64,000 bases of DNA from Hygrocybe punicea (GCA_963556145.1 OY744466.1:3968001-4032000); one strand, 5' to 3'; shown: positions 35,892 to 48,114, numbered from the stretch's first letter. The notes: generated from the sequence alone by a model not told the origin. Translations and numbers: made by a program.

Positions 35892-38800
35892 TCAATCGTC
35901 TTCGACATCAGAACCGGGTTCCTGTGCTTCAGGAGGTTGTTCGTCGTCGGAAGTGTTTTCGAGTTCGTTTAGTCGTTGCGTGGGAATATTGAGGAAGCGC
36001 GGCGGGAGTGTGATTGAACGGCGAGCAAAATAGGGGACAACTCGAAATGCTGCGATTGGCCGGTGAAAGACAGACCCATCAAGTTCGCAGAGAATGTAAG
36101 CGCCACCAAAGTTGCGCAAAATAACGATAAGGGGACCAAGATAGCACGGGCGCATTTTCCGGTTTAGCGCTTTCTCTATCTGTGTGTTGCGAATGAGTAC
36201 TAAGTCACTGCTTTTGAAATCGAAGTTGCGAATCGTCTTCGCGTGTTGCTTTTCGAAACGTTGTGCCGCTTTCCGGCGAGCGTCGTAAACTTGCGAGTAT
36301 ATGCGATTAATATCGTCGCTTCGTTTTTGGAGTGCGATCGTGCGTCACGCAATCAGGTCTGTAGAGGATAGGACTGAATCCGGCGGGGGTTAAAGGTATG
36401 TTGCTTCTACGATGTCGAGTGGTAATAGGGGATGAGCGCCAGTCGCTGCGAAGTAAGGTGAGCAGCCCATTCATCGTCGGATAGTCACGATAGTGATACG
36501 TTCAGCCCAAAATACTGAGTACGTCACATTGGCCCATCTAAACTGGTCGCCGTCCGCAGCTTTGAAGAGAGATTGTCGAACGTCGTAGTGCGGTCATTCC
36601 ACGAGACCGTTTGCATGGGAATTGTAGCCGGAGATGTGAATGTGGTTAACGCGGTATTGCTTCGAAAGATAAGTGAGAGATTTGATGAGCGCGGGTCCGT
36701 TGTCTGTAACGATTTCGCGGAGAGAACCCCATCGACAGAGAATATCTTTGAATATCCAATCTCCGATTGCGCGAGCGTTTTCGTTGCGAAGCATTCTGAA
36801 TTCGGGGTACTGAGTAAGCGAGCAGCGTCCTTGGATTATATATTTGTATCCGCTAGATGTCGGTAAGTGCATCGTGTCGATGAATATTTTGGCGAAAAGT
36901 GGGGCGGGCATTGCGACGACAGGGGGAATGAGAACCTGATGGGATTGGCAAAGCTGGCAAAGATGGCATGTGCGAACGAACCAGTGAATATCGGCTTGCA
37001 TGTGTGGCCACCAGAAGCGTTCTGCGATCATAGCGCGAGTTGCGTAAAATCCTTTGTGTCCTACTTTGTCGTGGGCTTGTCGCATCGGTGATCGTGCGAT
37101 ATGACTAACTTGTGCGCGCCATTCTGGTCTTTGCGCCATAGTCTAGTTCCATCGAGGAAAAAGTCTGTACAGTATCGGATGAAGGTCGCGTAGTCGGAAT
37201 TGGCGAGGCCGATCGGGCGATCTAAGTCGCTGAGCCATTTCTTTACTAGGGTTATGCGATCGTCTTCTCTGCGAGCAGCGTCAGTGCACGGTACGTCGTC
37301 GTAGGTAAGCATAGGATTGGATCCTTCCTCCTCACTGAAATGGTGACTGTCCCCAGTCATGAGCGCGGCGAAAGTGGAACAAGATCGCAACGAATGCAGG
37401 GACGGATGAGGAGTATTGATCATATGTGCAAAACCATAGAGGCGGTCGATCCAGTCTTCAGTTTCTTCTACGCTGTCCTTTTCTGGCGGAGAATCCAGAG
37501 GTTGTTGTACACGCCTTGAAAGACCATCCGGGCCGTGGTGCATACCCGGGACGTGGACTATAGTGCAGTGGAAAGTGAGAATCGTGGCGATCCAGCGGTT
37601 AACGCTAGCACTTGGCGCGATGTCTGGGTTGCATAGCATGCCTGTGATGTAGCGCGCGTCTACCTCGATGACGAGATTACCAACGCCGATTAAGTACAGC
37701 CGCAGGTCGCAGAGCACGTGATAAAGACCGAAGATTTCTAGTTTAGGTTGAGAGAAGCGCGACTCGCGATCATTTAGTGTGATAGAACCAAAGCGGTTGT
37801 AGAAACGGCAAGAAGGGTTGTCGGGATCACATTGACAGAGGATGTATCCAACAGCGATGTAGGATGTGTCGACAGCAAGAATGACCGGCGAATTTGAAGT
37901 GTAGTCGATCGGACGAAGCGCAGGTGAATCGAGAACGGCTTGTTTCAGGTCTGCCTGAGCGGCAATCTGGTCGGGACCAAATTCGAAGGGTGTGTCTTTG
38001 CGCGTGAGTTTAACAAGATGATGTGCACGTTGCGCGAAGTTGCGGATAAAGATTCGAAGAATGCCTACTGTACCAAGGAACGAGCGGACGTCGGACAGGT
38101 TGTGGCAAGGGCCCCAGTTACAAATTGTGGCTAGTTTCTCTTCGTCGGGTAAACAGCTGTTTGTTGTGTAGCGATGGCCTACTACTGTGATTTCAGGAGC
38201 GCAGAGGGTAGACTTGAAGGCGGAAAAGGTTCCCCCACAGTATTTCATGCGTTGGACAATGCAATTAAGTGTAGTGAATCGTTCCCAGACGAAGTGGCGA
38301 ATGCCCGGGTTTGCAGCGATAGTTTCGTAAGTGCCGTCATGTAGGAGATAGGACGATTTAGGGCCTTTGACTGGGACATCGTCTATGTAAGGTATCATCC
38401 ACTGCGGGATCTCGGGTTGCAGGATGAAAGTAATGTCGTCATGGAATATCGGGACTGAATTTGTCCATCCCATAGGTAGAGTAACAAGTCACAACGCTCC
38501 GAAAGGAGTTTGGAAGGTGGTATAGTTGCGCGAGGACTCGGCAATAGGTCGCTCGTCGTATCCGACGTATAAATCAAAGCAGGTGCCACAGGATCGGCCA
38601 GCGAACTGTTCGGCCATGTGTTCAGGGATAGGAGGTATGCCAGAATGTGCGATGGTCACTGCATTAAGAGGCTCGAGACTGTGAACGATGCGAAGCATTT
38701 TACCACCTTTCTTCAGAGCCGTAAACCAACACGAGCGATAGGAGGAGTTCGAGGGTTCGTAGACTTTGGCTTCGATTTTACGGTGAATAATATTGCATAC

Positions 38801-40829
38801 TTCCTCATAAATACCAGGAGGAATAGGAATGTTGCGCTGGACCCAGGGAGTGTGCGGTAATATGGGAAACTCGACGGGTGGAAAGAAATCAGTGCAAAAT
38901 CTTCCGTGCTCATTGTCGGTCCACGTTTGCGTATAAAGTCGTGCATTAGTGCGCACTCAGCCGGCCAGAGGAAGTCGCCTTCGTGAACTCTGTCAAATGC
39001 ATCGCGACGTTCCTGCGTGTAGCGGTCTGTGGGGACGAAAGGTGGAGGAGTCGGATCAAGGTCAGGAAGTTCGGCAAGCGGATCGCCAGTGATTTTGCAT
39101 TTTATACGGAATTTGTCGGGGAGTTCAGCGATGACAGGCTTGACCTTGCGAGCAACGGGCTTGTAGACTTTCTTTTGGGCGGCGAAAACACTAGTGAAAT
39201 CATCTGATATTGTAGAAGGAGACGCGGATGAAGCTGAATAGGAAAAGGATGACAAGGGATCTGGCGACGAAGGAGAAACAGAGGTTGAGCATACTGGAGT
39301 AGACGGGGAACCATTAGGAAAATTGCAGGTGGAAAGATAGATGCAGGGAACTGTAGACGAAGACGACGAGTCCACTAAATGGGTATAAGATTCAATGTAC
39401 GTAGCGTTGGTATGTTCGTCGTGCACTATTACTAGTGCGATGTCTCCGTCATCTAGTGCGTTCAGTTCCCCTTGTTGATAAAAACCGAGGACGAGTGTAG
39501 GGGTATGCCGCGCCATCGTGCTTCGCTTCGAGGGTACGTTGGAATTGTCGCCGATCTGTTCGAATTTGGATTGCATATCGTAATCGTCTGGTCTTCGTTG
39601 CGGTAATTCTTGACAACGCTTTCCATAAGTACGTCGAACGGTCGTCCCAGGAGAATATGGTACGCAGGGTCACGGATGACATGCATCTGAAGGAAAAGCG
39701 TGATGTCGCCAATTTTACAAGGAACATTCCGCGCGAGACCCAGGGACTGATCAATCGAACCATTCGCCGACTGCATATTGAGATGAATCGCCGGGTCGTA
39801 GGGAAGGCTAAACTGATGGCAGACGTCTTCCGACATTGCGACAATCTGAGAACCAGGGTCAATGATGCTACCGACTTGTTCTTGTCCGTCGACGAGCAAA
39901 TTAACGGCACGTAGAGCGTGCGATTCTTTTGCGACAGTAAGGATTTCAGGAATTTCGCCTGGCGAGAGACTCATGAGGTAGGTCTCATACGGGTCGGGAA
40001 CAATGATGGGTTGCGGTTCAGCGGAGGCATTTTTGCAAGTGTTCTCACATGACGCAAAAGGAAGTGGGTCATTGGCGAAGATGTTAACTTTTACCGGCGA
40101 TGTGCCAGGAGGTTGGACTCGCTTGGGCGTAATATCATCGCGAAGTTTCGAACGACAGTCTGGAGAAATTGAGAACAATTCCATTGGTGTGAGCGTGACA
40201 CAGGGAGCCACCATAGAGCGCGAGTAAACCTCACTAATAATCTTGGAGTCCTGGATAGGGGCTTGAGTGCGATACGTGGGTTCTTTATCCTTAGATTGTT
40301 TTAATGGTGGACCTGCAAAATTACGTTCGTGTGGCGGGCGGTACGCGGTTTCCGGTGTGGATGCGAAGGGATGGATGGGCGGTTCTGCGGTAGGAGCGGG
40401 TGTCGCAGGCAAAGGGGCTTGTTGCGCGGTTGATTGATCAGGCACAGGCTGAGCGCATGGACGAGGTAAACTGGTGGTAGACGGGACAGGTTTGCGCTGA
40501 CGAGGAATCTCTACGCCGTCAAACTTTACCTTTTTAAGCGCAAAAAGTTCGCGCTCCAGTTCCTCAATGCGCAAATCGTTAGAGCTCATCACCGACGCCA
40601 GGACGTTAGCGTGAACTGCAGGAGATACGCTATACATCATTTGACCGACATTGTTGGTACTGGTTTGTTGCGTCGCAGCTAATTGACCGGGATTGCGACA
40701 ATGCCATTCATTGATGCGCTCCTTCATAGAATTGCCGGGTAATTGGCACGGGCAGAAAGCGCCAGAGGGTAGAACGATTTTCCTGTCAATATTTTCTCGG
40801 ATGCGTCCAGCATTGATATATTCAATCAC
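35892..40829 (-). pseudogene. Pol (protease, RT, RNase H, integrase) of the 12.1-kb element
   Basis: Order on the minus strand: end of the Gag zinc-knuckle region (HVIEYINAGRI, KIVLPSGAFCPCQLPG) near 40829; protease with IIDPGSQIVAMS and ILLGRPFDVL; RT with CFDLYVGYDERP, PFGAL/LPMGWTNSV and YIDDVPVKGP; RNase H (ILAVDTSYIAVGY); integrase with HHCC finger (CHLCQLCQSHQ) and core (FIDTMHLP, IVTDNGPAL, GYNSHANGLVE); and a C-terminal domain YLGPLIVILRNFGGAYIL. Lesions: TGA at 38489-38491 and 36594-36596 where CGA is expected, a frameshift near 37100 between RNase H and integrase, and others between 38700 and 39600. Non-functional now. Confidence 0.88.
37318..37352 (-). promoter_or_regulatory. Internal copy of the polypurine-tract region
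   Basis: CCTTCCTCCTCACTGAAAT and the following GACTG...CAGTC on the plus strand repeat, with about 80% identity, the block at 31682-31722 next to the 3' LTR. A central polypurine tract is one reading; chance similarity or internal recombination is another. Confidence 0.35.
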
Positions 40830-42050
40830 ATGTGGGCAGTTCGGCCTAAAGTGACCGGGTAGGTTGCTGAAGTGGCAATTGCCATTCGCTGCTGTCTCGG
40901 ACTGAGTTGTTCTCGTAGGGGGCGCATGAGCAGTGGTATGGGAGGTATGGGATCATGGCGCAGAGCTTATAGACGCATGTGGATCCATAATTTTATTTAT
41001 CGCTTGGACCACAGTATCGACGATGAGTGTGACGTCGTCCTGTTTGATCGAAGAAGACTCGGAAGAGGTCGCGGACATTGGTTTACCTTCCTTAGGCGCG
41101 TTCGTGGGACCGGTACCATGAAGAACGAACTGCACTGCCGCTTGGATTTCATGTAGCGGATAGGGTCATCGGGAAAGTGATCAGGTAGCTTTAGCTGTAG
41201 TCGCTGCGTGACACACGTCCAGAGAGACTTTTGGAACCCGCAAATGTACGCGCGACTTTGCTCAGCTTCGGAGATGCGATTCTTTTTACAGAGAAATTTC
41301 GTGATAGTGAGGAACGCGCGATGCTAAGCGCCAAGCTCTATGATGTTTGCGATTCCCGACTGATGTTGTTTCTCGACGAGTTTCTCCATATCCGATACGG
41401 ACCATTTCCTCTCGTCTTCCGAACCAGGATAAAGCTTATACACAGCCTTTGTGAACTCTTTGTAAGTCGATGCCGGTTCGTACTCGTCGAGTGATTCCCA
41501 AAGTTCAGCAGTGTCTATGTCGAGATAGCGCAATGCATATCTCTTTTTGTCGACAGCGTCGGCTACTGCGCACGAATCAAATTGGGCCTCGAGCTCGTCA
41601 AAGTATCAGCGATGTTCGTGTGGGTGCTCCGGCGAGAAACTGGGAGCGGTATTATGACCGTGAGCGGGCATTTGCGGTGGAGTCGCCATTGTTTGAGCTG
41701 CGGGTGGTGGCGTGGGTGGACGCGATGAGGTAGACGACGAGGAGGTGCTCGGTAGAATAGGAATAGAAGAATCGAGAGTGGATGTGGATGGTAAGTTAGA
41801 AAGCGGACCGGAAGAGGGGTCGGAAGTGTGTCGAGATAAAGAACCGCTAGCTGGTGTGGGAGATTGTGGATTGTAATCGCGTGGAGAATCGTGAAAATCA
41901 AGAGGTGTGCGAGGTGAATGAGAACAAAGTCAATGTGAGGTATCGTGTTCGGAATCGGAGGAACTTTCGGTGAGTTCGTCGAGATCGCTGTCGAAGTCGG
42001 GGATATTCCGAGAGGTTGTCGCACATTGTTGCGCTTGACGCTGTACTGAG
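40830..42050 (-). pseudogene. Gag of the 12.1-kb element, broken
   Basis: The frame at 41533-41324 (RYLDIDTAELWESL, YKLYPGSEDERKW, MEKLVEKQHQSG) is the capsid-like region. It stops, and the downstream part (VTQRLQLKLPDHFPDDPYPL) is in frame after the stop. The zinc knuckle near 40870 has CHFS for the usual CxxC, so one cysteine is lost. The N-terminus toward 42050 is unclear. Confidence 0.7.
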
Positions 42051-42130
42051 CTACGAGTATGATATCTGTTGGTAGCTATGGTGCTCGAACTAGACGCGTT
42101 AGTCGAAGGAGTGGTTTAGATTTTAAGTCC

Positions 42131-42147
42131 CCTCGCGGTGGGCTCCA
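42131..42147 (-). promoter_or_regulatory. Candidate primer binding site of the 12.1-kb element
   Basis: TGGAGCCCACCGCGAGG on the minus strand, five bases inside the 5' LTR, almost the same as at 30232-30249. The shared primer suggests the two elements are related. Confidence 0.5.
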
Positions 42148-42152
42148 GAAAA

Positions 42153-42989
42153 TGATACGGTTTCCACATCTATGACCCCGGATAAAGGGATAATAAATGA
42201 TGAAAAATGTTGCAAGGGTGCGAACGAGACTTGGGGACACTCCCGACAATAACACGATAGTGCGCGATAATATGCACAATAAAATAAACAAACGCGAAGA
42301 GTCGCAAGACAACGCGATGTTGCAACGCAGTGATAAACAAGGATCGGAAGGCTTAGCTGGGTGTCCTAGATGACAGCGCGATACGCGGTGATGACGCAAC
42401 GAGACGGAGGTTCTGCGCTATGACTTAGGTCACGATAGCGGAGAGTACGCGATGAGGAGAGACGCAGATTCAAGTGGGAATGACTAGATCTTTTAAAACT
42501 TAAGACACAAACTAGTGGAGAGGGGAGAACTGGGTTCTTCTTCGTATATTTTCTACTACAGGACACTTTTTATATTCTAAAGGGATAGGGGGAAAGGGTG
42601 GATGAGTGAAATAGAAATGCAGCGAAATATCGCATGAAAGCGACGAAACGGGAATGGAATAGCGAAGGATTTGAAATATCAGCGAATATCACATGAAAGT
42701 CGGCGAAAAGAAGAAGATAAACCGGATGAATTACATTTCTGGTATCGGGCTCAGTGTCCGAACGTGTAGGACGTGTTTAACAGTCGTGTGTCAGCGTATT
42801 AAGACCGGGTCGCGCGGTTAAGATACAGCGAAGATGTCGCGGTCACGCACGCGTCGATCAGCGTAAGTCACGCAAGTCGCGGGCGGCGCGCTAATGTTTC
42901 GCATGTATGCGGGACTGCAGAAGAGTTGTAGGGAAAGTAGAATTGACCATATGAGAGATTCCGTGCCCAAAGGGAGAGACTGCGTATCA
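42153..42989 (-). repeat. 5' LTR of the 12.1-kb element
   Basis: 837 bp partner of 30845-31681. Confidence 0.9.
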
Positions 42990-43643
42990 CCGCATGAAGA
43001 ATGGTGTCGTCGAAGGTCCAAGTAAGTTGTCTGTTGATGCTGCCAAATCCCTTGACGAAGTAGTATTGCAATAGTCCATATAATCAATTACCATCTCAGA
43101 CATCCATATAATTGGGCTTGACTGCTGGATGGGGATGGTAGTCCGTGTTGAGGTTGTCAAACAGGGTGCCATCATTGCTGGTGTCACCACGTTGGGGTTG
43201 AATGGAACCACACCTGTTTTGCACAACGCGGCTTTGATGTTGTCTGGTGTAAGTGTCTTCTGATGTGCCTCTGCATAAATGGCTAAAAAATGGGTCTTGT
43301 CCACAGTATGACCCCTCTGCTCCCACTCATCCTGTACTTGGCTCCAATTCTGTTTCATAGGCGAAAATATCACCACATTGAGCCCTTGGTACACATGAGT
43401 ACTGTGTGATGGATATCCAATAACTTCAATTTTGTGTGCTCTTGCATACTGCAGGAATCCTCGTGTATGATGTGAATTATGGCCATCAACCAGGAGTAAA
43501 CGATGACGACCATTTGCTTTCGCACATGTTTCTTTGTCAAAATTTTCGATCCATGCTTTGCCAATTTCGCCATTGGTATAGCCTTTCTTTGAATACCCCA
43601 ACCTGATTTTTGAAGTAGGTTCTCCTTCCATGACCAATAATAT

Positions 43644-44280
43644 TAGTGATGGACAGGTTCGGCTCAGTCCGGTTCAGGCCAAAAAAATCCGAACCTTGAA
43701 CTGAACCTAAGGTTCAGTTCAGTCAATATGCTGAACCTTGAACTGAACCATAGGTTCAGGTTCAAACAGGTTCAGTTCAGGTTCACCCTGATCTGAACCC
43801 TGAACCAAACCTGTAAGTGTATCATAGGGCTAGATTACATTTTTATTCAGTATAAAGTCCTTTATTTATGCCTTGTAGTTATATAGCATGAACAAAGGTT
43901 CCTTCAGCAGCATACTTGAGGCTTACCTTGGCATAATCCTCAGATATTATACAACTTATACCAACTTATCCCTGACAAATCCAGGGCTCAAACCCCCTGA
44001 AGGAGAGTGGCAGGATTTAACAGGATGTTGTTAGCTACAACAAGAGAAAAGTGATCATGTTTCTTCTGAAAATCAGGCAAAATTATATCACATTTGTTGA
44101 AGTTTATGTTCAGGTTCAAACTGGTTTGAACCAGATTCACAGAATTTCCCCCCTGTCTGAACCTTGAACTGAACCTCAGGTTCAGTTCAGGCTTCAGCTT
44201 GAACCTGATCCCTATTTCAGGTTTGGTTTGGTTTGGTTCAGGTCTGAACCTTGGTTCAGAACCAAACCTATCCATCACTA
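43644..44280. mobile_element. hAT MITE with GGTTCAG repeats, 637 bp
   Basis: Ends TAGTGATGGACAGGTT and, reversed, TAGTGATGGATAGGTT; exact 8-bp duplication AATAATAT (43636-43643, 44281-44288). GGTTCAG/CTGAACC repeats fill about 150 bp at each end. No coding capacity. It interrupts the DDE transposase pseudogene. Confidence 0.9.
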
Positions 44281-44952
44281 AATAATATGCAATACTCATG
44301 AAGCATTTAGAGGGTTATTTTGCTTCCAGCTCACCTGGAACCCTTCTCCCTTGAAAATGACTGCAGGGGCTGTTGTCATACCATCACCACAGATGGTTAC
44401 AATGACAGTAATGTTCTCTCTATCCCTGCTCCTCTGCTGATGCTGAATCTTTTTGCCTTTAGCCCCAAACACTCGCTCCTTTTGACCAACACCCTTTTGG
44501 AATCCAGATTCATCAGCACCATACCATAGATGAGGTGGTATCACATCATCTCCCCCTTCACCTTCAATAACCTTTTCTAGCATCTCGAAATAGTGTTCCT
44601 TTGTTGAAGGATTCATGGCCCTTGCCCTTGACAAATCCAATGGAGTAGACCAATAGGCTCCAATTCTGTCATGGTGATCAGACACCAAATGTTTCATCCA
44701 TTCTTGACCAACTCCAGTGGCTGGGAATGCATCCCTGTGATGAGCACAAGCAATTTCATCCACATGCTCCTTGATTTTGCGGTGAGTGGGGGGCAAGCCA
44801 CACTGTGCATTTATAATGATGTCCTGGATCACAGCCTCTGTTTCTTCATCATTCAGCCAACTCTGTGCTTCATGAGCATCTCTGTGACTTCGCCCTCCTT
44901 TGACACGTCGATCTAGAGTAGATGATGACAACTTTATTACCTTCTTGGTCAT

Positions 44953-45081
44953 GAGACATCAGCAAAACCCGGTTTGGGCCATAGCATTTGCCCAAATTCC
45001 ATAGTAGGCATAGCAAATTCATAGCAACCATAACAAACCCTTGATTATGTAGCACTTGATAGCACTATGCAGCTCTGTGTG
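44953..45081. other. Short spacer upstream of the DDE pseudogene
   Basis: A/T-rich; no feature seen apart from the target duplication at its right end. Confidence 0.3.
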
Positions 45082-45803
45082 TAGTGTTTCAAGGTCCAGT
45101 CCATAGGACCGGAAAAAAACCAGGACCCAACTGGACTGAACCGAAAAAGACCGGACCACTGGTTGCAGTTGCACCCGATGTGGGAGGCTGCCGGTTGCAG
45201 TTGCCTGATTTGGCCCACCCTTATGCAACCGAGTTGCAACCAGCCGCAACCAGTTACAACTGGACTTTCCGGTTCACCTCATAGATAGGGAAATTGTATA
45301 TTTTTTGGGGGGGGTTGCAATCCTATGTAGATAATAAAACTAAGGGACAAATTATGTATAATTTAACCCTAACCTATGATATGTAAAAAAATCTGCACAA
45401 AAAGATGGTGGGATAGAGTAGTCATGCTCATCGTTGATGATGATGAGTGCATGTGCCTGTAAGTGATGGGCGATGGCAACAGTGATGGGAAAGCCCAAGC
45501 CCATCAGCCCCCTTGTTCCTGACCAGACGAACTGGTTACTAACTACAATGACTCTAAGTGATTTCAGTATTTCTAAATTTTGAGTAGTAAAGACCTGGTG
45601 CAAAACCAGTCTGGACTGGTTGTTAACCAGTTCAGGTTGAAACCGGTTTTAACCAGTTAATAGACCAGAAAAAACCGATGGCAACCAGTTTCCACCAGTC
45701 CAGTCCGGTTTTTTCAGTTTTTGGAGTGTTAGGCAACTGGTCCAGTCCCGGTTAATGTTCAAAAAAGGCAAAAAACCAGACCAGACCGGACTTTAAAACA
45801 CTA
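45082..45803. mobile_element. hAT MITE with AACCAGT/GGACCGG repeats, 722 bp
   Basis: Ends TAGTGTTTCAAGGTCC and, reversed, TAGTGTTTTAAAGTCC; exact 8-bp duplication TCTGTGTG (45074-45081, 45804-45811). Subterminal arrays of ACCAG/ACCGG and GTTGCA motifs; non-coding interior. Confidence 0.88.
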
Positions 45804-45811
45804 TCTGTGTG

Positions 45812-47289
45812 CCCACTACATATTCCTCTACTAGTGGGGTGTGGGCCATTGCTTTGCATGGCAGGTTACTCGTCCCTTTTTAGTAATGAGAGAACAAGTG
45901 GATACAAATCATACAGTATTATGATGCTGCTATGATAATCAATATTTGCAAAGTTATTAATATTTCCTTTATTATTACATACTGATGCCATTCAGATACC
46001 ATTCAGATACCATACTACAATGATATAGCTTTCATAATTGATTATACCCTGTTCCTTCCAATTTGTCATAATGCAATATCAGATCCCAAATTGGCATCTT
46101 TCATATCAAGTTTGCAGTGTTCATGCTGGCATATATACAACTAATTTACTACTCTATCAGTAGTCATAGTTACTCTGTGAAAGTTTTACAGAATACATAG
46201 TAAGTATATCCAGAAACTCTAAGTATCTGAATTATTTGTCGGGTCAAGAATGACCTCCTGTGAGTATGGTAGAAATAAACACATGTACAATGACACCAAC
46301 TGCACTTGTATTGGAACCACTTTGATAAGATCACTGGGTTTGATGATACCAGAATCAACAAGATGACTGGTTCAGCTTGTGCACTAGCAATGCTTCCGAT
46401 TCATGAAGCTGTGAAGTTGGTGACATAATGTTCTTGTGTAACAGTTTGATCAGTGTTGAACACCTGAACCAATTCCAGCACACATGATGAAGATAGGTGT
46501 GACATGCACGAATGGAATTTATGGAACAGACAGTGTCTGTTGCACTGCAATGCTGCATACTGTGTCTGGGACACTGGCCCAATGATTTACTGAAATCCAT
46601 TCAGCCTGTTTTACCAGCACTGATAATGTATTAAGTATGAGGTGCATTGCAAGGATATGTAGCACTTGTACAGACCCATCCAATATACAGGTCATACTAT
46701 TATGTCTACAATGGGATTGCCGACGGTTGAAGGTGGAACATTGTATTATACCTCTTTGACAAGAAATCACTGCTTGCATTGGGAACGATTTCAATGTGCA
46801 TATTATATATGACTCACTGGATGCAAGCCATAGTATTTCAACTCAAAATATCTTGAAGTTATCTGGAAATTAATCCATGTTACTTTAATACAACATTGTG
46901 AGACAAAATTTAAAAACCTTCTAAATAATGTCAGTTTGTTTTAAAGGAAGTTATCATAAAGGTATCTTGAGTGCTATCTTAAAAGAAATACAATTTCATA
47001 GTCTTGAAACATCTTGGTTTTCTTATAATGTTTATCATATCTTTATGATACCTGTCTCAGAAATGTACGAAAAATATGCACTAAATATGTAAATGTTCTC
47101 TGCAAATGACATGTTAAAATAATATGGATTAATTTCCAGGCAATTTCAAGACATTTTTATTAGAAATATTATGGTTCCCAGTGACTGCAACACAGACACA
47201 TCTGATATAATGTGTGTACAATTGTGGGTGGAAGGGGAATGCATCAGAAAAAGGCTGGGATATCTACTGAACACTGACTGAACACTTTC
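45812..47289. other. No gene recognised; A/T-rich
   Basis: A/T-rich sequence with many stops on both strands and no transposon ends that I can pair. Confidence 0.4.
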
Positions 47290-48110
47290 GACCTGTACGA
47301 CGAGTAGTCAATGTGTGCATTAATGATAATTCTAATACACATTGTACATGAAGCTACACAACAGATACATCGAATACGTTGTTCGTACAACTATTTGTGC
47401 AAGGGAAATGCCACAGATGAAGGCTGGGACGTCAACCGAACACCCTACCGAACATACCGAACACTTTGCAAGTAGTCGATGCTTGCATTAATATTAATTC
47501 TAATACACATTGTACTGGTAGCTACACTACAGATACATCGAATACGTTGTTCGTACAACTATTTGTGCAAGGGAAATGCCACAGATGAAGGCTGGGACGT
47601 CAACCGAACACCCTACCGAACATACCGAACACTTTGCAAGTAGTCAATGCTTGCATTAATATTAATTCTAATACACATTGTACTGGTAGCTACACTACAG
47701 ATACATCGAATACGTTGTTCGTACAACTATTTGTGCAAGGGAAATGCCACAGATGAAGGCTGGGACATCAACCGAACACCTTACCGAACATACCGAACAC
47801 TTTGGACCTCTTCGACAAGTAGTCAATGTTTGCATTAATATTAATTCTAATACACATTGTACTGGTAGCTACACTACAGATACATCAAATACGTTGTTCG
47901 TACAACTATTTGTGCAAGGGAAATGCCACAGATGAAGGCTGGGACATCAACCGAACACCTTACCGAACATACCGAACACTTTGGACCTGTTCGACAAGTA
48001 GTCAATGCTTGCATTGATATTAATTCTAGTACACATTGTACATGTAGCTACACTACAGACACATCGAATACATTGTTCATATGACTATTTGTGCAAGGGG
48101 AATGCCCCAC
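47290..48110 (+). repeat. Tandem array, about 179-bp unit, 4-5 copies
   Basis: The anchor AAGTAGTC.ATGCTTGCATT recurs near 47302, 47470, 47638, 47817 and 47996, spacing 168, 168, 179 and 179 bp. The 168-bp units lack an 11-bp GGACCTGTTCG-like piece. Units are more than about 90% alike. Confidence 0.85.
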
Positions 48111-48114
48111 ATGC

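Larger units (their letters stand above)
30845..42989 (-). mobile_element. 12.1-kb Ty3/gypsy element with antisense zinc-cluster gene
   Basis: LTRs of 837 bp each (30845-31681, 42153-42989), TGATAYGG...RTATCA, with a 4-bp duplication CCGC (30841-30844, 42990-42993). Gag and pol are on the minus strand. The pol RT site reads YIDDVP, as in a group of basidiomycete gypsy elements, and no chromodomain is seen. A polypurine tract and a primer-binding-site candidate fix the orientation. The last 4 kb before the 3' LTR holds a spliced plus-strand accessory gene, itself split by two solo LTRs. LTR differences, about 20 by eye, are mostly CpG changes. Confidence 0.9.
23785..44952 (-). pseudogene. DDE-superfamily transposase pseudogene split by about 19 kb of insertions
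   Basis: Reading on the minus strand: 44952-44296 (helix-turn-helix-like start, GADESGFQKGVGQ with D1, QRSRDRENITVIVTICGDG), then an hAT MITE, then 43637-42990 (LLLVDGHNSHHTRGF with D2, YPSHSTHVYQGLNVVIFSP with the third site as Asn, KTGVVPFNPNVVTP), then two LTR elements, then 24530-23785 (KRLMGDGKAKFFSGD, Lys/Glu-rich tail). The codons on the two sides of the 18.5-kb LTR block join in frame across the CCGC target. TGA stops at 24019-24021 and near 23910 stand where Arg is usual. A frame change lies near 44290, perhaps an old intron. The family is widespread in mushroom genomes. Confidence 0.85.

Noticed and set aside
23785..44952. Classical repeat-induced point mutation (CpA to TpA)
   Set aside because: The substitutions read between LTR pairs are at CpG, and CpA-directed change is not enriched by eye.
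46170..46800. Short minus-strand frames in A/T-rich DNA
   Set aside because: Cys/His-rich but with no family motif and no splice-site support.
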